Below the pieces are notes generated by a model that saw nothing but the letters and a program-made list of their open reading frames with translations, did not search any database and was not told the origin of the DNA. The translations under genes were made by a program, and so were the position numbers. A stretch of DNA of 17,438 bases from an uncultured Catenibacterium sp. (GTDB lineage: Bacteria > Bacillota_I > Bacilli_A > Erysipelotrichales > Coprobacillaceae), in NCBI RefSeq assembly GCF_900540665.1, contig NZ_UQGV01000051.1, forward strand, positions 1-17,438. Reading direction: 5' to 3'. This document shows positions 7,212 to 14,087 of this stretch, piece after piece. The number at the start of each line of letters is the position of its first letter. Within the stretch, counting starts at the first letter, position 1.

Positions 7212-8231
7212 ATGAAACAAATCAAGACAGAAGATGCAGTAGGGGCAGTATTATGTCATGATATTACTGAAATAGTGAGAGGTTTAAGAAAAGGCGCACG
7301 TTTTAGAAAAGGTCATATCGTAAAAGAAGAAGATATTCCTGTATTGTTGTCTTTAGGAAAAGAAAACCTCTATGTATGGGAAAATGATGAGACAATGATG
7401 CATGAAAATGAAGCAGCAGAAGTATTATGCAAGCTTTGTATAAATGATCATATGTCTACAACAGAAATTAAAGAAGGTAAAATAGAATTAATCAGCACCA
7501 TTGATGGCTTATTTAAAGTGAATAGAGAAAAGTTATTAGAAGTGAATCGTATGGGTGAAATGATGATTGCGACAAGAAACGGAAATACAGTTGTTCATTC
7601 AGGTGATCATCTAGCAGGTATGCGTATTATTCCACTAGTTATAAAAAAGGAAAAGATGGAAGAAGCATCAAAAATCACGAAGACACCTATTCTAGAAGTA
7701 AAACCTTTTGTATTCAAGAAAGCAGCCATTATCACTACAGGAAGTGAAGTCTATAAGGGACGTATCAAGGATACATTTACTCCTGTTATTATCGATAAAT
7801 TAAAAGAATACAATGTAGAAGTCGTATTCCATAAACTATGTTTAGATGATCCAGATATGGTCACTCATGCAATTTCTGAAGCACTTGATACAAATGTAGA
7901 TATGGTGATCTGTACTGGTGGTATGAGCGTTGATCCAGATGATAAGACACCACTCGCAATTAAGAACACAGGTGCTCATATTATTAGCTATGGTTCACCT
8001 GTTTTACCAGGTGCGATGTTCTTATTGTCATATAAGGGAGATACACCAATTGTTGGTTTACCGGGATGTGTGATGTATGCAAAAAGAACAGTCTTTGATT
8101 TAGTACTTCCTCGACTTGTAGCCAATGATCCAATCACTGCTGATGAACTTGCAATGCTTGGTGAGGGTGGTTTATGTTTAAATTGTCCACAATGCACATT
8201 CCCAAATTGTGGTTTTGGAAAGGGTTGGTAG
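7212..8231 (+). CDS. MoeA-like molybdopterin-binding protein with Cys-rich C-terminus
   Basis: This 339-residue protein carries the MoeA/MogA-type molybdopterin-binding domain: AAIITTGSEVYKGRIKD (171-187), MVICTGGMSVDPDDKTPLAI (231-250) and VLPGAMFLLSYKGDTPIVGL, then PGCVMYAKRTVFD. The N-terminal half (VGAVLCHDITEIV, FRKGHIVKEEDIP) resembles the front of clostridial molybdopterin-binding proteins, and the protein is shorter than canonical MoeA (~410). The tail has Cys322, 325, 328 and 333 in C-x2-C-x2-C-x4-C spacing, a possible Fe-S or metal site. It leads the second unit, behind AGGAGG. It probably handles molybdate insertion or carries the cofactor to the hydroxylase; the exact step is inferred. 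Confidence 0.85.
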   Translation: MKQIKTEDAVGAVLCHDITEIVRGLRKGARFRKGHIVKEEDIPVLLSLGKENLYVWENDETMMHENEAAEVLCKLCINDHMSTTEIKEGKIELISTIDGLFKVNREKLLEVNRMGEMMIATRNGNTVVHSGDHLAGMRIIPLVIKKEKMEEASKITKTPILEVKPFVFKKAAIITTGSEVYKGRIKDTFTPVIIDKLKEYNVEVVFHKLCLDDPDMVTHAISEALDTNVDMVICTGGMSVDPDDKTPLAIKNTGAHIISYGSPVLPGAMFLLSYKGDTPIVGLPGCVMYAKRTVFDLVLPRLVANDPITADELAMLGEGGLCLNCPQCTFPNCGFGKGW

Positions 8232-8232
8232 G

Positions 8233-8586
8233 ATGACATATCATAATCCTGAAAAATTCGATTTTAGAGTCAGATTTTTTAATGAGGAACCCTGTTTTGG
8301 AAAAGGTGTCTCACAATTACTGCATTTATGTGATGAGTATGGCTCTTTAAGTAAGGCCTGTGAGGTTATGGGGATGTCCCATTCTAAAGCATGGAAAATC
8401 TTAAAAAGAGCTGAAGAAGATCTAGATATGAAGCTATTAGAGCGTGTATCTGGAGGAAGTAATGGAGGAGGAAGTGTTCTAAGTGAAGAAGGGAAGACAT
8501 TATTAAAGAAATATGATGAATTCCAGAAAAGAATGAAAGACTTCGCAGAAGAAACATTTCAAGAACTATTTAATGAAGAAAGATAA
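8233..8586 (+). CDS. ModE-type winged-helix regulator, DNA-binding domain only
   Basis: This 117-residue protein matches the N-terminal DNA-binding domain of ModE: FGKGVSQLLHLCDEYGSLSKACEVMGMSHSKAWKILKRAEEDL for the helix-turn-helix, then the wing LLERVSGGSNGGGSVLSEEGKTLL. Full ModE proteins carry two C-terminal Mop domains that bind molybdate; here the protein ends just after the linker helix, so it cannot sense molybdate in the usual way. The ATG at 8233 is preferred because GGAAAGGG (8217-8224) lies 8 nt upstream and the product starts like its relatives; an in-frame ATG at 8209 would overlap the previous gene. A plausible target is the CGTTAT-N12-ATAACG palindrome in front of moaA. Confidence 0.85.
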   Translation: MTYHNPEKFDFRVRFFNEEPCFGKGVSQLLHLCDEYGSLSKACEVMGMSHSKAWKILKRAEEDLDMKLLERVSGGSNGGGSVLSEEGKTLLKKYDEFQKRMKDFAEETFQELFNEER

Positions 8587-8803
8587 ATATTTGATTATTG
8601 CATTTGATTCTACAAGCCATGCACTAGACTTAGAGTATAAGGCAAAAAATAAGATGCAGGGAAGGCTGATTCCTCTTCCAAGAGAAATAGAAGCAGGATG
8701 TGGACTCTGTTTTGCCTCTTTAGAACTAGACCAAGATAAATGGCATAGATTCTTAGAAGAAGAACGTGTACAATATGCTTATATGAAAGAGGTGATATTC
8801 TAA
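8573..8803 (+). CDS. DUF3343 protein, putative Se/S carrier
   Basis: This small 76-residue protein is of the DUF3343 type, a family named as putative Se/S carrier-like because it recurs beside selD and yedF. It begins KYLIIAFDSTSHALDLEYKAK, has RLIPLPREIEAGCGLCF in the middle with Cys43 and Cys46 as a C-x2-C pair, and ends with a helical segment. A thiol pair in so small a protein suits transient persulfide or selenide carriage, but this is inference. It overlaps the ModE-like gene by 14 nt and shares one base with the start of selD (TAATG), so translation is coupled on both sides. Confidence 0.85.
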   Translation: MKKDKYLIIAFDSTSHALDLEYKAKNKMQGRLIPLPREIEAGCGLCFASLELDQDKWHRFLEEERVQYAYMKEVIF

Positions 8804-9825
8804 TGAGTGAGAAGATTTACTGTCAGGGTGGAGGATGCAGCGCAAAGCTTGGCGCAAAGAAGCTGTCTCGCATCCTTGAAAAGATTGATAAGTATGAAGA
8901 CCCTGACTTGTTAGTAGGCTTTGATAGTCATGATGATGCATCTGTATTAAAGATTACTGAAGATAAGGGAATTGTCTCTACATTGGATTTCTTTCCTCCA
9001 ATGGTAGAAGATCCTTATCTTTATGGTCAGATTGCAGCCACCAATGCATTAAGTGATGTCTATGCTATGGGTGGTGTGCCTAGAACTGCTTTAAATATTG
9101 TCTGTTTCCCAGATGAAGAAGATTTAAATATACTAGGAAGGATTATTGAAGGCGGGAATGATAAGTTAAAAGAAGCTCATGTAACACTATCTGGAGGGCA
9201 TTCTATTAGAGACACATCTATTAAGTATGGCTTAAGCGTGACTGGTATTGTGGATGTTGATTCTATTAAGACAAACAATAATGCCCAGGCTGGAGATGTA
9301 CTTATACTTACTAAGAAATTAGGCGTGGGTATGACACTCAATGCGATGCGTATGAAAGATGCGGCGCCAGAAGTATTAGATGTTGTTTTTAAGAGTATGA
9401 CAACACTTAATAAGTATGCTGCAGAACTACTTAAACCATATGATGTTCATGCACTTACAGATGTCACAGGTTTTGGTTTAATGGTTCATTTAAATGAGAT
9501 GTTAGATCATAAAAAGAGTGCAATACTTTATGGGAATAATATTCCTTATTTTAGAGATTGTCCTTACTATGTAGAAGAATTCTATTTAAGTGGTGCTGCC
9601 CAGACAAATAGAAATAGTGTAGAAAAAGAAGTTGTTTTTGAGAAAGAAAACTTCTTCTTAGAAGAAATTATGTATGATCCTCAGACAAGTGGGGGATTAC
9701 TTGCAAGTGTCGCTAAAGAGGATTTAGATGATATAATGAATGCCTTTAAAGAAGCAGGAAGAGAATGTTATATCATTGGAGAAGTTGTTGATTTAAAAGA
9801 TAAAAGTATATATGTAGGAGAGTAG
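8803..9825 (+). CDS. selD: Selenide, water dikinase SelD (cysteine form)
   Basis: SelD makes selenophosphate from selenide and ATP. The 340-residue sequence has the catalytic segment GGGCSAKLG, with Cys12 and Lys15 in the Cys-x2-Lys spacing of E. coli Cys17/Lys20. There is no in-frame TGA, so the active residue is Cys, not Sec. Other landmarks are DSHDDASVLKI, ATNALSDVYAMGGVPRTALN, LSGGHSIRDTSIKYGLSVTG, DVTGFGLMVHLNEM and YDPQTSGGLL. The gene starts on the shared base of the DUF3343 stop and is followed 2 nt later by yedF. No selA, selB or Sec tRNA gene lies in the window. The molybdenum hydroxylase context suggests its selenophosphate serves the labile selenium cofactor, although Sec use elsewhere in the genome cannot be excluded. 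Confidence 0.95.
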   Translation: MSEKIYCQGGGCSAKLGAKKLSRILEKIDKYEDPDLLVGFDSHDDASVLKITEDKGIVSTLDFFPPMVEDPYLYGQIAATNALSDVYAMGGVPRTALNIVCFPDEEDLNILGRIIEGGNDKLKEAHVTLSGGHSIRDTSIKYGLSVTGIVDVDSIKTNNNAQAGDVLILTKKLGVGMTLNAMRMKDAAPEVLDVVFKSMTTLNKYAAELLKPYDVHALTDVTGFGLMVHLNEMLDHKKSAILYGNNIPYFRDCPYYVEEFYLSGAAQTNRNSVEKEVVFEKENFFLEEIMYDPQTSGGLLASVAKEDLDDIMNAFKEAGRECYIIGEVVDLKDKSIYVGE

Positions 9826-9827
9826 AA

Positions 9828-10409
9828 ATGAGAAAGTTAGATGCCAGAGGATTAGAATGTCCATTACCAGTAGTTAAAACTAAGGAATTATTAAAGGAAA
9901 GTAGTGAAACTGTAGAAGTCGTAGTAGATAATGAAACAGCTGTAGAAAACTTAAAGAAGTTTGCGAAAGTAAAGGGGTATGATGCAGTAAGCAATAAAGT
10001 GAATGAAGATTATCATGTAGTCATCAGTTCAGGTGAACAGGTTGTAGAAGAAAAGAAGGCTGACAATATCTTGAAAGGACAGATTGTCGTACTAAGCAGT
10101 GATAGTTTAGGAAGTGACAAGAAATTAGGTAAAATCTTAATGAAATCTTTCATCTTTGCGCTTACTAAGCAGGATGCATTCCCAGAAACAATTCTTTTCT
10201 ATAATGAAGGTGTAAAGATTACTACACAGGAAAGTGATACACTGAATGATTTATTATTCTTAGAATCTGAAGGTGTTGAAATTGTGAACTGTGGAACATG
10301 TCTTGATTTCTTTAAGTTAAAAGATGATTTAAAAGTGGGCAGTATTACTAATATGTATGATATTGTAGAAAGAATGGAAAAGGCTGAAAAAGTCATCAAG
10401 CCTAACTAA
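9828..10409 (+). CDS. yedF: Selenium metabolism protein YedF (TusA-like + DsrE-like)
   Basis: The 193-residue protein has two parts. Residues 1-~75 are a SirA/TusA-type domain: LDARGLECPLPVVKTKELL with the CPxP motif (Cys11), which carries persulfide in TusA. Residues ~83-190 are DsrE-like: GQIVVLSSDSLGSDKKLGKI, FYNEGVK, and EIVNCGTCLDFFKL with Cys155 and Cys158. This architecture defines the YedF family that accompanies orphan selD. It presumably receives and passes on selenium or sulfur between the desulfurase and SelD or the insertion factors; the exact donor and acceptor are not known. It starts 2 nt after selD with TAGGAGAGTAG upstream and ends 1 nt before yqeB. Confidence 0.93.
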   Translation: MRKLDARGLECPLPVVKTKELLKESSETVEVVVDNETAVENLKKFAKVKGYDAVSNKVNEDYHVVISSGEQVVEEKKADNILKGQIVVLSSDSLGSDKKLGKILMKSFIFALTKQDAFPETILFYNEGVKITTQESDTLNDLLFLESEGVEIVNCGTCLDFFKLKDDLKVGSITNMYDIVERMEKAEKVIKPN

Positions 10410-10410
10410 T

Positions 10411-11229
10411 ATGAATAATCTTGTAGTAGTAAGAGGTGGCGGTGATATTGCGACTGGCACTATTTATAAGCTTGCTCGCTGTGGTTTTTATGTACTTGTA
10501 TTAGAGATTGCCCATCCAAGTGCGATTAGACGTAATGTTGCTTACTGTGAAGCGGTGTATGAAGGTTGTAAAGAAGTCGAGGGTATTGAATGTGTACTGA
10601 TTCATTCACTTGATGAATTAGCGTCTGTATTTAAAGAGAATAAGATTGCGATGATGGTAGATCCTGAAGGTCGTTCTATTGATATCTTAAAGCCAGAAAT
10701 TGTGATTGATGCGATCCTTGCGAAAAAGAATATGGGTACTTCAAGAAATATGGCACCTATTACGATAGGATTAGGTCCTGGATTTAATGCAGGAGAAGAT
10801 GTAGATATTGTGATTGAAACAATGCGAGGTCATCGTTTAGGTCGCTTGATTGAAAAAGGACCAGCAATGAAAAACACAGGGATTCCAGGACTTATTAAGG
10901 GTTATGGAAAAGAACGTGTCATTCATGCAGAAGTAGAAGGCACTCTTCATCAGGTTAAGAAGATTACAGATACAGTTGAAAAAGGAGACGTACTTGCTTA
11001 TATAGAAAATGAGGAAGGACAGCATCCTGTATATGCTTCTATGTCAGGCTTACTAAGAGGTTTGATTCGAGAAGGTTATTATGTCACAAAGGGATTCAAG
11101 ATGGCAGATATTGATCCTCGTTTAGATGAATATGAGAACTGCTTCACTATTTCAGATAAAGCAAGATGTATTGCAGGTGGTGTATTAGAAGCAATCTTCT
11201 ATTTAAGAGGTCAGCATGATTTATCTTGA
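10411..11229 (+). CDS. yqeB: YqeB, selenium-dependent molybdenum hydroxylase maturation protein (EF2563 family)
   Basis: This 272-residue protein matches the YqeB family, a marker of selenium-dependent molybdenum hydroxylase systems. It opens VVVRGGGDIATGTIYKLARC, a Rossmann-like nucleotide loop, and continues with VDPEGRSIDILKPEIVIDAI, ITIGLGPGFNAGEDVDIVIE and GHRLGRLIEKGPAMKNTG. The C-terminal third (VEKGDVLAYI, VYASMSGLLRGLIREGYYVT, KGFKMADIDPR) resembles a barrel-sandwich fold like that of biotinyl/lipoyl carriers. It is thought to help install the labile selenium ligand, but its reaction is unknown. It begins 1 nt after yedF without a clear ribosome site, implying coupling, and overlaps the next gene by 14 nt. 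Confidence 0.92.
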   Translation: MNNLVVVRGGGDIATGTIYKLARCGFYVLVLEIAHPSAIRRNVAYCEAVYEGCKEVEGIECVLIHSLDELASVFKENKIAMMVDPEGRSIDILKPEIVIDAILAKKNMGTSRNMAPITIGLGPGFNAGEDVDIVIETMRGHRLGRLIEKGPAMKNTGIPGLIKGYGKERVIHAEVEGTLHQVKKITDTVEKGDVLAYIENEEGQHPVYASMSGLLRGLIREGYYVTKGFKMADIDPRLDEYENCFTISDKARCIAGGVLEAIFYLRGQHDLS

Positions 11230-12316
11230 TCAAGGGGCAACTAGTTTTCCTAAGCTACCTTCTGTCAAACAGGCAGTGATGGATGCACTTGAGCATCATA
11301 TGAATGCCCAAAGAAGTACAGGTGCTTTTAAGACAGATCGTCTTTTATATTCTACACGTAAGCTTATTGCGGATTATTTCAATCTTCCTTCTTTTGATCA
11401 TGTTATTTTCAATAGTGGTAATACAGAAAGTTTGAATACGTGTTTAAAAGGAATCTTATCAAAGGATGATCATGTCATTACGACTTATGCGGAACATAAT
11501 TCTGTCTTAAGACCACTTCGTCAAATAGGTGTTGATTTAACTGTTACAGCACCTTATAAGGAAGATATTCTTAAAGAAATAAGAGAAGACACAAAGATGA
11601 TTGTTATGACGCATAGCTCTAATGTAACAGGTGAACTCTATGATATAGATGCCATTGGTCAGTTGGCCTATGAACATCACATCCTATTTGTGGTGGATAG
11701 TGCACAAAGTGCAGGTCATATATCTATTGATATGCAGAAATCTCATATTGACCTGCTTACTTTTAGTGGTCATAAAGCATTACTTGGAATGAGCGGGGTA
11801 GGAGGAATCTGTGTTAATACAGATGTATTCATCCACCCACTTAAGACAGGTGGAACAGGAATAGATTCCTTTAATAAAAAACAGCCTGATAGTTATCCTG
11901 AACATTTGGAAGCAGGCACATTGAACATACCAGGTATTGCCTCTTTAAATGCAGGCATGACTTATTTGTTAGAACATCAAAAAGAGATAGAAGAAAAAGA
12001 AAAACAGCTTTTTGATGCTTTATATGAGGGTATGAAACGTATTCCAGGAATCACATTCTATTGTGATTATGATACCTGTAGCCATACACCTATCATTGCC
12101 TTTAATCTTAAAAATTATGATTCATCTAAGATCAGTGATGTCTTAAGTTATAAATATGATATTATTACACGCTGTGGTGCTCATTGTGCACCACTGATGC
12201 ATACACATCTTAATACAGTAGAAAGAGGTATTGTACGCTTCAGCTTATCATTTATGAATAGTATGGAAGAAATCAATACTGTCATTGATGTCTTAAGGCA
12301 GGTGAGTGAGGAATGA
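11216..12316 (+). CDS. Cysteine desulfurase-family protein (EF2568-type, class V aminotransferase fold)
   Basis: This 366-residue PLP enzyme has the layout of cysteine desulfurases and selenocysteine lyases: MIYLDQGATSFPKLPSV, AEHNSVLRPLRQ, MTHSSNVTG, VVDSAQSAGHI, the cofactor lysine in SGHKALLG (Lys187), and the mobile catalytic cysteine in HCAPLMHTH (Cys324). A second cysteine four residues earlier (Cys320, RCGAHC) is unusual. The group is consistently found with selD, yedF and yqeB, so it may supply selenium or sulfur (S0/Se0) to the system rather than to Fe-S assembly; no Fe-S scaffold gene is nearby. It overlaps yqeB by 14 nt and yqeC by 4 nt (ATGA). Cys versus Sec preference cannot be read from sequence. 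Confidence 0.92.
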   Translation: MIYLDQGATSFPKLPSVKQAVMDALEHHMNAQRSTGAFKTDRLLYSTRKLIADYFNLPSFDHVIFNSGNTESLNTCLKGILSKDDHVITTYAEHNSVLRPLRQIGVDLTVTAPYKEDILKEIREDTKMIVMTHSSNVTGELYDIDAIGQLAYEHHILFVVDSAQSAGHISIDMQKSHIDLLTFSGHKALLGMSGVGGICVNTDVFIHPLKTGGTGIDSFNKKQPDSYPEHLEAGTLNIPGIASLNAGMTYLLEHQKEIEEKEKQLFDALYEGMKRIPGITFYCDYDTCSHTPIIAFNLKNYDSSKISDVLSYKYDIITRCGAHCAPLMHTHLNTVERGIVRFSLSFMNSMEEINTVIDVLRQVSEE

Positions 12317-13680
12317 TCATTAGTATTATTGGGTCAGGTGGAAAAACAACACGTATGAAGGAACTGCTTCTTAAGTATAAGGAAGAAGGAAAAACAGTTC
12401 TCATGACTACTTCTACACATATGCGTATAGAAGAAGATACTTTAGTTGATCCAACGTATAAAGAAATTCAGGAAGAAATAAAAAACAAAGGCTATGCCTT
12501 TGCTGGAAATCGTTTTGATGAAAAGAAAATCAAGGCGCTCGATCATGATTTACTCAACCAACTAAAAAAAGAAGTGGATGTTGTATTGATTGAAGCAGAT
12601 GGCTCTAGGGGTATGCCTTTAAAGGTACCTGCAGACTATGAACCTGTCATAGATGAAGATACAGATCAAATTATTTTGATTACATCTATGAAAGGCTTAG
12701 GAAAACGTGTGAAGGATGTGGTTCATCGTTATGAATTATTACATCTTGATCCAGAGAAAATAGTAGATGGTGCACTTATTCAGCAGCTTGTGAGATATTA
12801 TTTGAAGAGATATCCTGATGCAGTCATAGAAGTCAAACAGCCAGAAGGGCTTTATCAAAGAGCTTTGGCTTCCTTAATAGAACATAACGTAGATGTGACA
12901 TGTATACAAAAAGACTGGTTCACGCCCCAGCCAAAATTAGTATTACTAGGTGCAGGACATGTTTCACAGTATGTTGAAAAAACAGCGCATCTATTAGATT
13001 TTTATACAATAGTCATTGATAATCGTGAAGAATTTGCGAACCCAGCTATCTTTACAAAGGCTCAGGAAGTTCACTGTGTCAACTATGAAGAAGCAAATCA
13101 CTATTTCCCTGAAGAAGACAATACATGTTATGTTATTGTGACAAGAGGGCATAAGGATGATAAGGTCTGCCTGAAAAAAGTTCTTGATCAAAAAGCACTT
13201 TATATAGGCATGATTGGAAGCAAAGGCAAAGTGAAAAAGACTATGGATGCCTTAATACAAGAAGGCTATGATGAGAATCTATTAAAACAGGTTCATGCAC
13301 CTATTGGTCTTCCAATCAATTCACAAACACCTGCAGAAATTGCGATAAGTATTATGGCTGAAATCATTCAAGTTAAAAATACCCATCAATTTTCTACGAT
13401 GACAAATGATTTGTATCATACAAAAGAAAAAGGCACTCTTTGTATCATTACATCTAAAGAAGGATCTGCCCCTCGCGGTGTAGGAAGCATGATGCTTGTC
13501 ACAGATGAAAAAATCATTGAAACAATTGGTGGTGGACGTGTTGAATACCAGGCAATACTTGATGCAAGAAATGAAGATGGCATTCGTTCTCATCGCTATG
13601 AATTAAGCAATAAAGAAGGTGCAAAGCTAGGTATGATCTGTGGTGGTCGCAATGACGTATTATTTATTCCCTTAAATTAG
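12313..13680 (+). CDS. yqeC: YqeC - XdhC fusion, selenium-dependent hydroxylase accessory protein
   Basis: This 455-residue protein has three parts. Residues 1-~200 are YqeC: a P-loop-like GSGGKTT (7-13), TTSTHM, and EADGSRGMPLKVPADYEPVI (94-113). Residues 207-352 are the XdhC Rossmann domain: KLVLLGAGHVSQYVEK, IVIDNREEFAN, GMIGSKGKVKKT, and APIGLPINSQTPAEIAISI. Residues ~373-455 are the CoxI/XdhC N-terminal-type domain: LCIITSKEGSAPRGVGSMML, ETIGGGRVEYQAI and MICGGRND. In ordinary XdhC the CoxI part comes first, so the order is reversed. XdhC-type factors bind Mo cofactor and help insert the terminal sulfido (here possibly selenido) ligand. It overlaps the desulfurase gene by 4 nt, suggesting direct handover. 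The 3' end overlaps a convergent small gene by 17 nt. Confidence 0.92.
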   Translation: MIISIIGSGGKTTRMKELLLKYKEEGKTVLMTTSTHMRIEEDTLVDPTYKEIQEEIKNKGYAFAGNRFDEKKIKALDHDLLNQLKKEVDVVLIEADGSRGMPLKVPADYEPVIDEDTDQIILITSMKGLGKRVKDVVHRYELLHLDPEKIVDGALIQQLVRYYLKRYPDAVIEVKQPEGLYQRALASLIEHNVDVTCIQKDWFTPQPKLVLLGAGHVSQYVEKTAHLLDFYTIVIDNREEFANPAIFTKAQEVHCVNYEEANHYFPEEDNTCYVIVTRGHKDDKVCLKKVLDQKALYIGMIGSKGKVKKTMDALIQEGYDENLLKQVHAPIGLPINSQTPAEIAISIMAEIIQVKNTHQFSTMTNDLYHTKEKGTLCIITSKEGSAPRGVGSMMLVTDEKIIETIGGGRVEYQAILDARNEDGIRSHRYELSNKEGAKLGMICGGRNDVLFIPLN

Positions 13681-13915
13681 AAAGGACGTCGGGCTGATCA
13701 GTTTGTATCACAATATAATCTGATTGTATATCATCGTAAAGTAAAATACGATTATTAGGAAACATATAACGTTGTACACGTGAATTATCAAAATCTACAA
13801 TCAGTTGATCAATAAAAGAAGGATGAAGCTTATTTTCTATAGAATGACATATTCTTAGGAAGATATCATTTGATTCTTCTTTTTTTATTTTATAAACATA
13901 TAAATATGATCTCAT
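13664..13915 (-). CDS. Small hypothetical protein, unrecognised
   Basis: This is an 83-residue reading frame in the gap after the selenium unit. It is probably real: an AGAGGTGAG ribosome site lies 5 nt before the ATG at 13915 (an in-frame GTG at 13924 is inside that site). The product is soluble, with a helical N-terminal half (KIKKEESNDIFLRICHSIEN) and a strand-rich C-terminal half (VQRYMFPNNRILLYDDIQSDYIVIQ, rich in Tyr, Asp and Ile). It has no signal peptide, membrane segment or cysteine motif. I do not recognise the family. Its 3' end overlaps the end of the YqeC-XdhC gene on the opposite strand by 17 nt, and no terminator separates them. Confidence 0.6.
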   Translation of the reverse strand: MRSYLYVYKIKKEESNDIFLRICHSIENKLHPSFIDQLIVDFDNSRVQRYMFPNNRILLYDDIQSDYIVIQTDQPDVLSNLRE

Positions 13916-14011
13916 AATTCTCACCTCTATAACTATTATATATATTTATAAAATAAAATGCGTTATGTATCCCTTCGACAACTCCTTGAATTAGGTGCTT
14001 ATTTAAAATAT

Positions 14012-14028
14012 GTGAAAATTTAGTGAAA
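14012..14028 (+). promoter_or_regulatory. Direct repeat upstream of the ABC exporter promoter
   Basis: GTGAAA occurs at 14012-14017 and again at 14023-14028, 11 bp apart, about one helical turn. The pair sits ~30 bp upstream of the predicted -10 element. Such repeats often bind a response regulator, which would fit this exporter type, but no regulator gene is nearby. Confidence 0.3.
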
Positions 14029-14056
14029 CATCTTTGTTTTTACACATAATATATTA

Positions 14057-14065
14057 TGTTATGAT
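14057..14065 (+). promoter_or_regulatory. Predicted extended -10 promoter of the ABC exporter
   Basis: TGTTATGAT matches the extended -10 form TGnTATAAT with one change. A weak -35 candidate (TTGTTT at 14034 or TTTACA at 14039) is poorly spaced, as is usual for extended -10 promoters. Transcription would start near 14072, leaving a short leader with AAAAGGGG before the ATG at 14088. Confidence 0.45.
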
Positions 14066-14087
14066 AGAAAAAAAGGGGTTGAGAATA

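Noticed and set aside
8209..8232. Earlier ATG for the ModE-like gene at 8209
   Set aside because: It lies inside the preceding gene without a ribosome site, whereas 8233 has GGAAAGGG at good spacing and a family-like N-terminus.
8803..8850. Possible selenocysteine in SelD
   Set aside because: The catalytic position is a TGC cysteine codon and no in-frame TGA occurs; no SECIS-like need arises.
14034..14087. N-terminal extension of the ABC exporter from TTG at 14034
   Set aside because: It would cover the predicted promoter and the ribosome site; residues before 14088 do not look like an ABC ATPase N-terminus.
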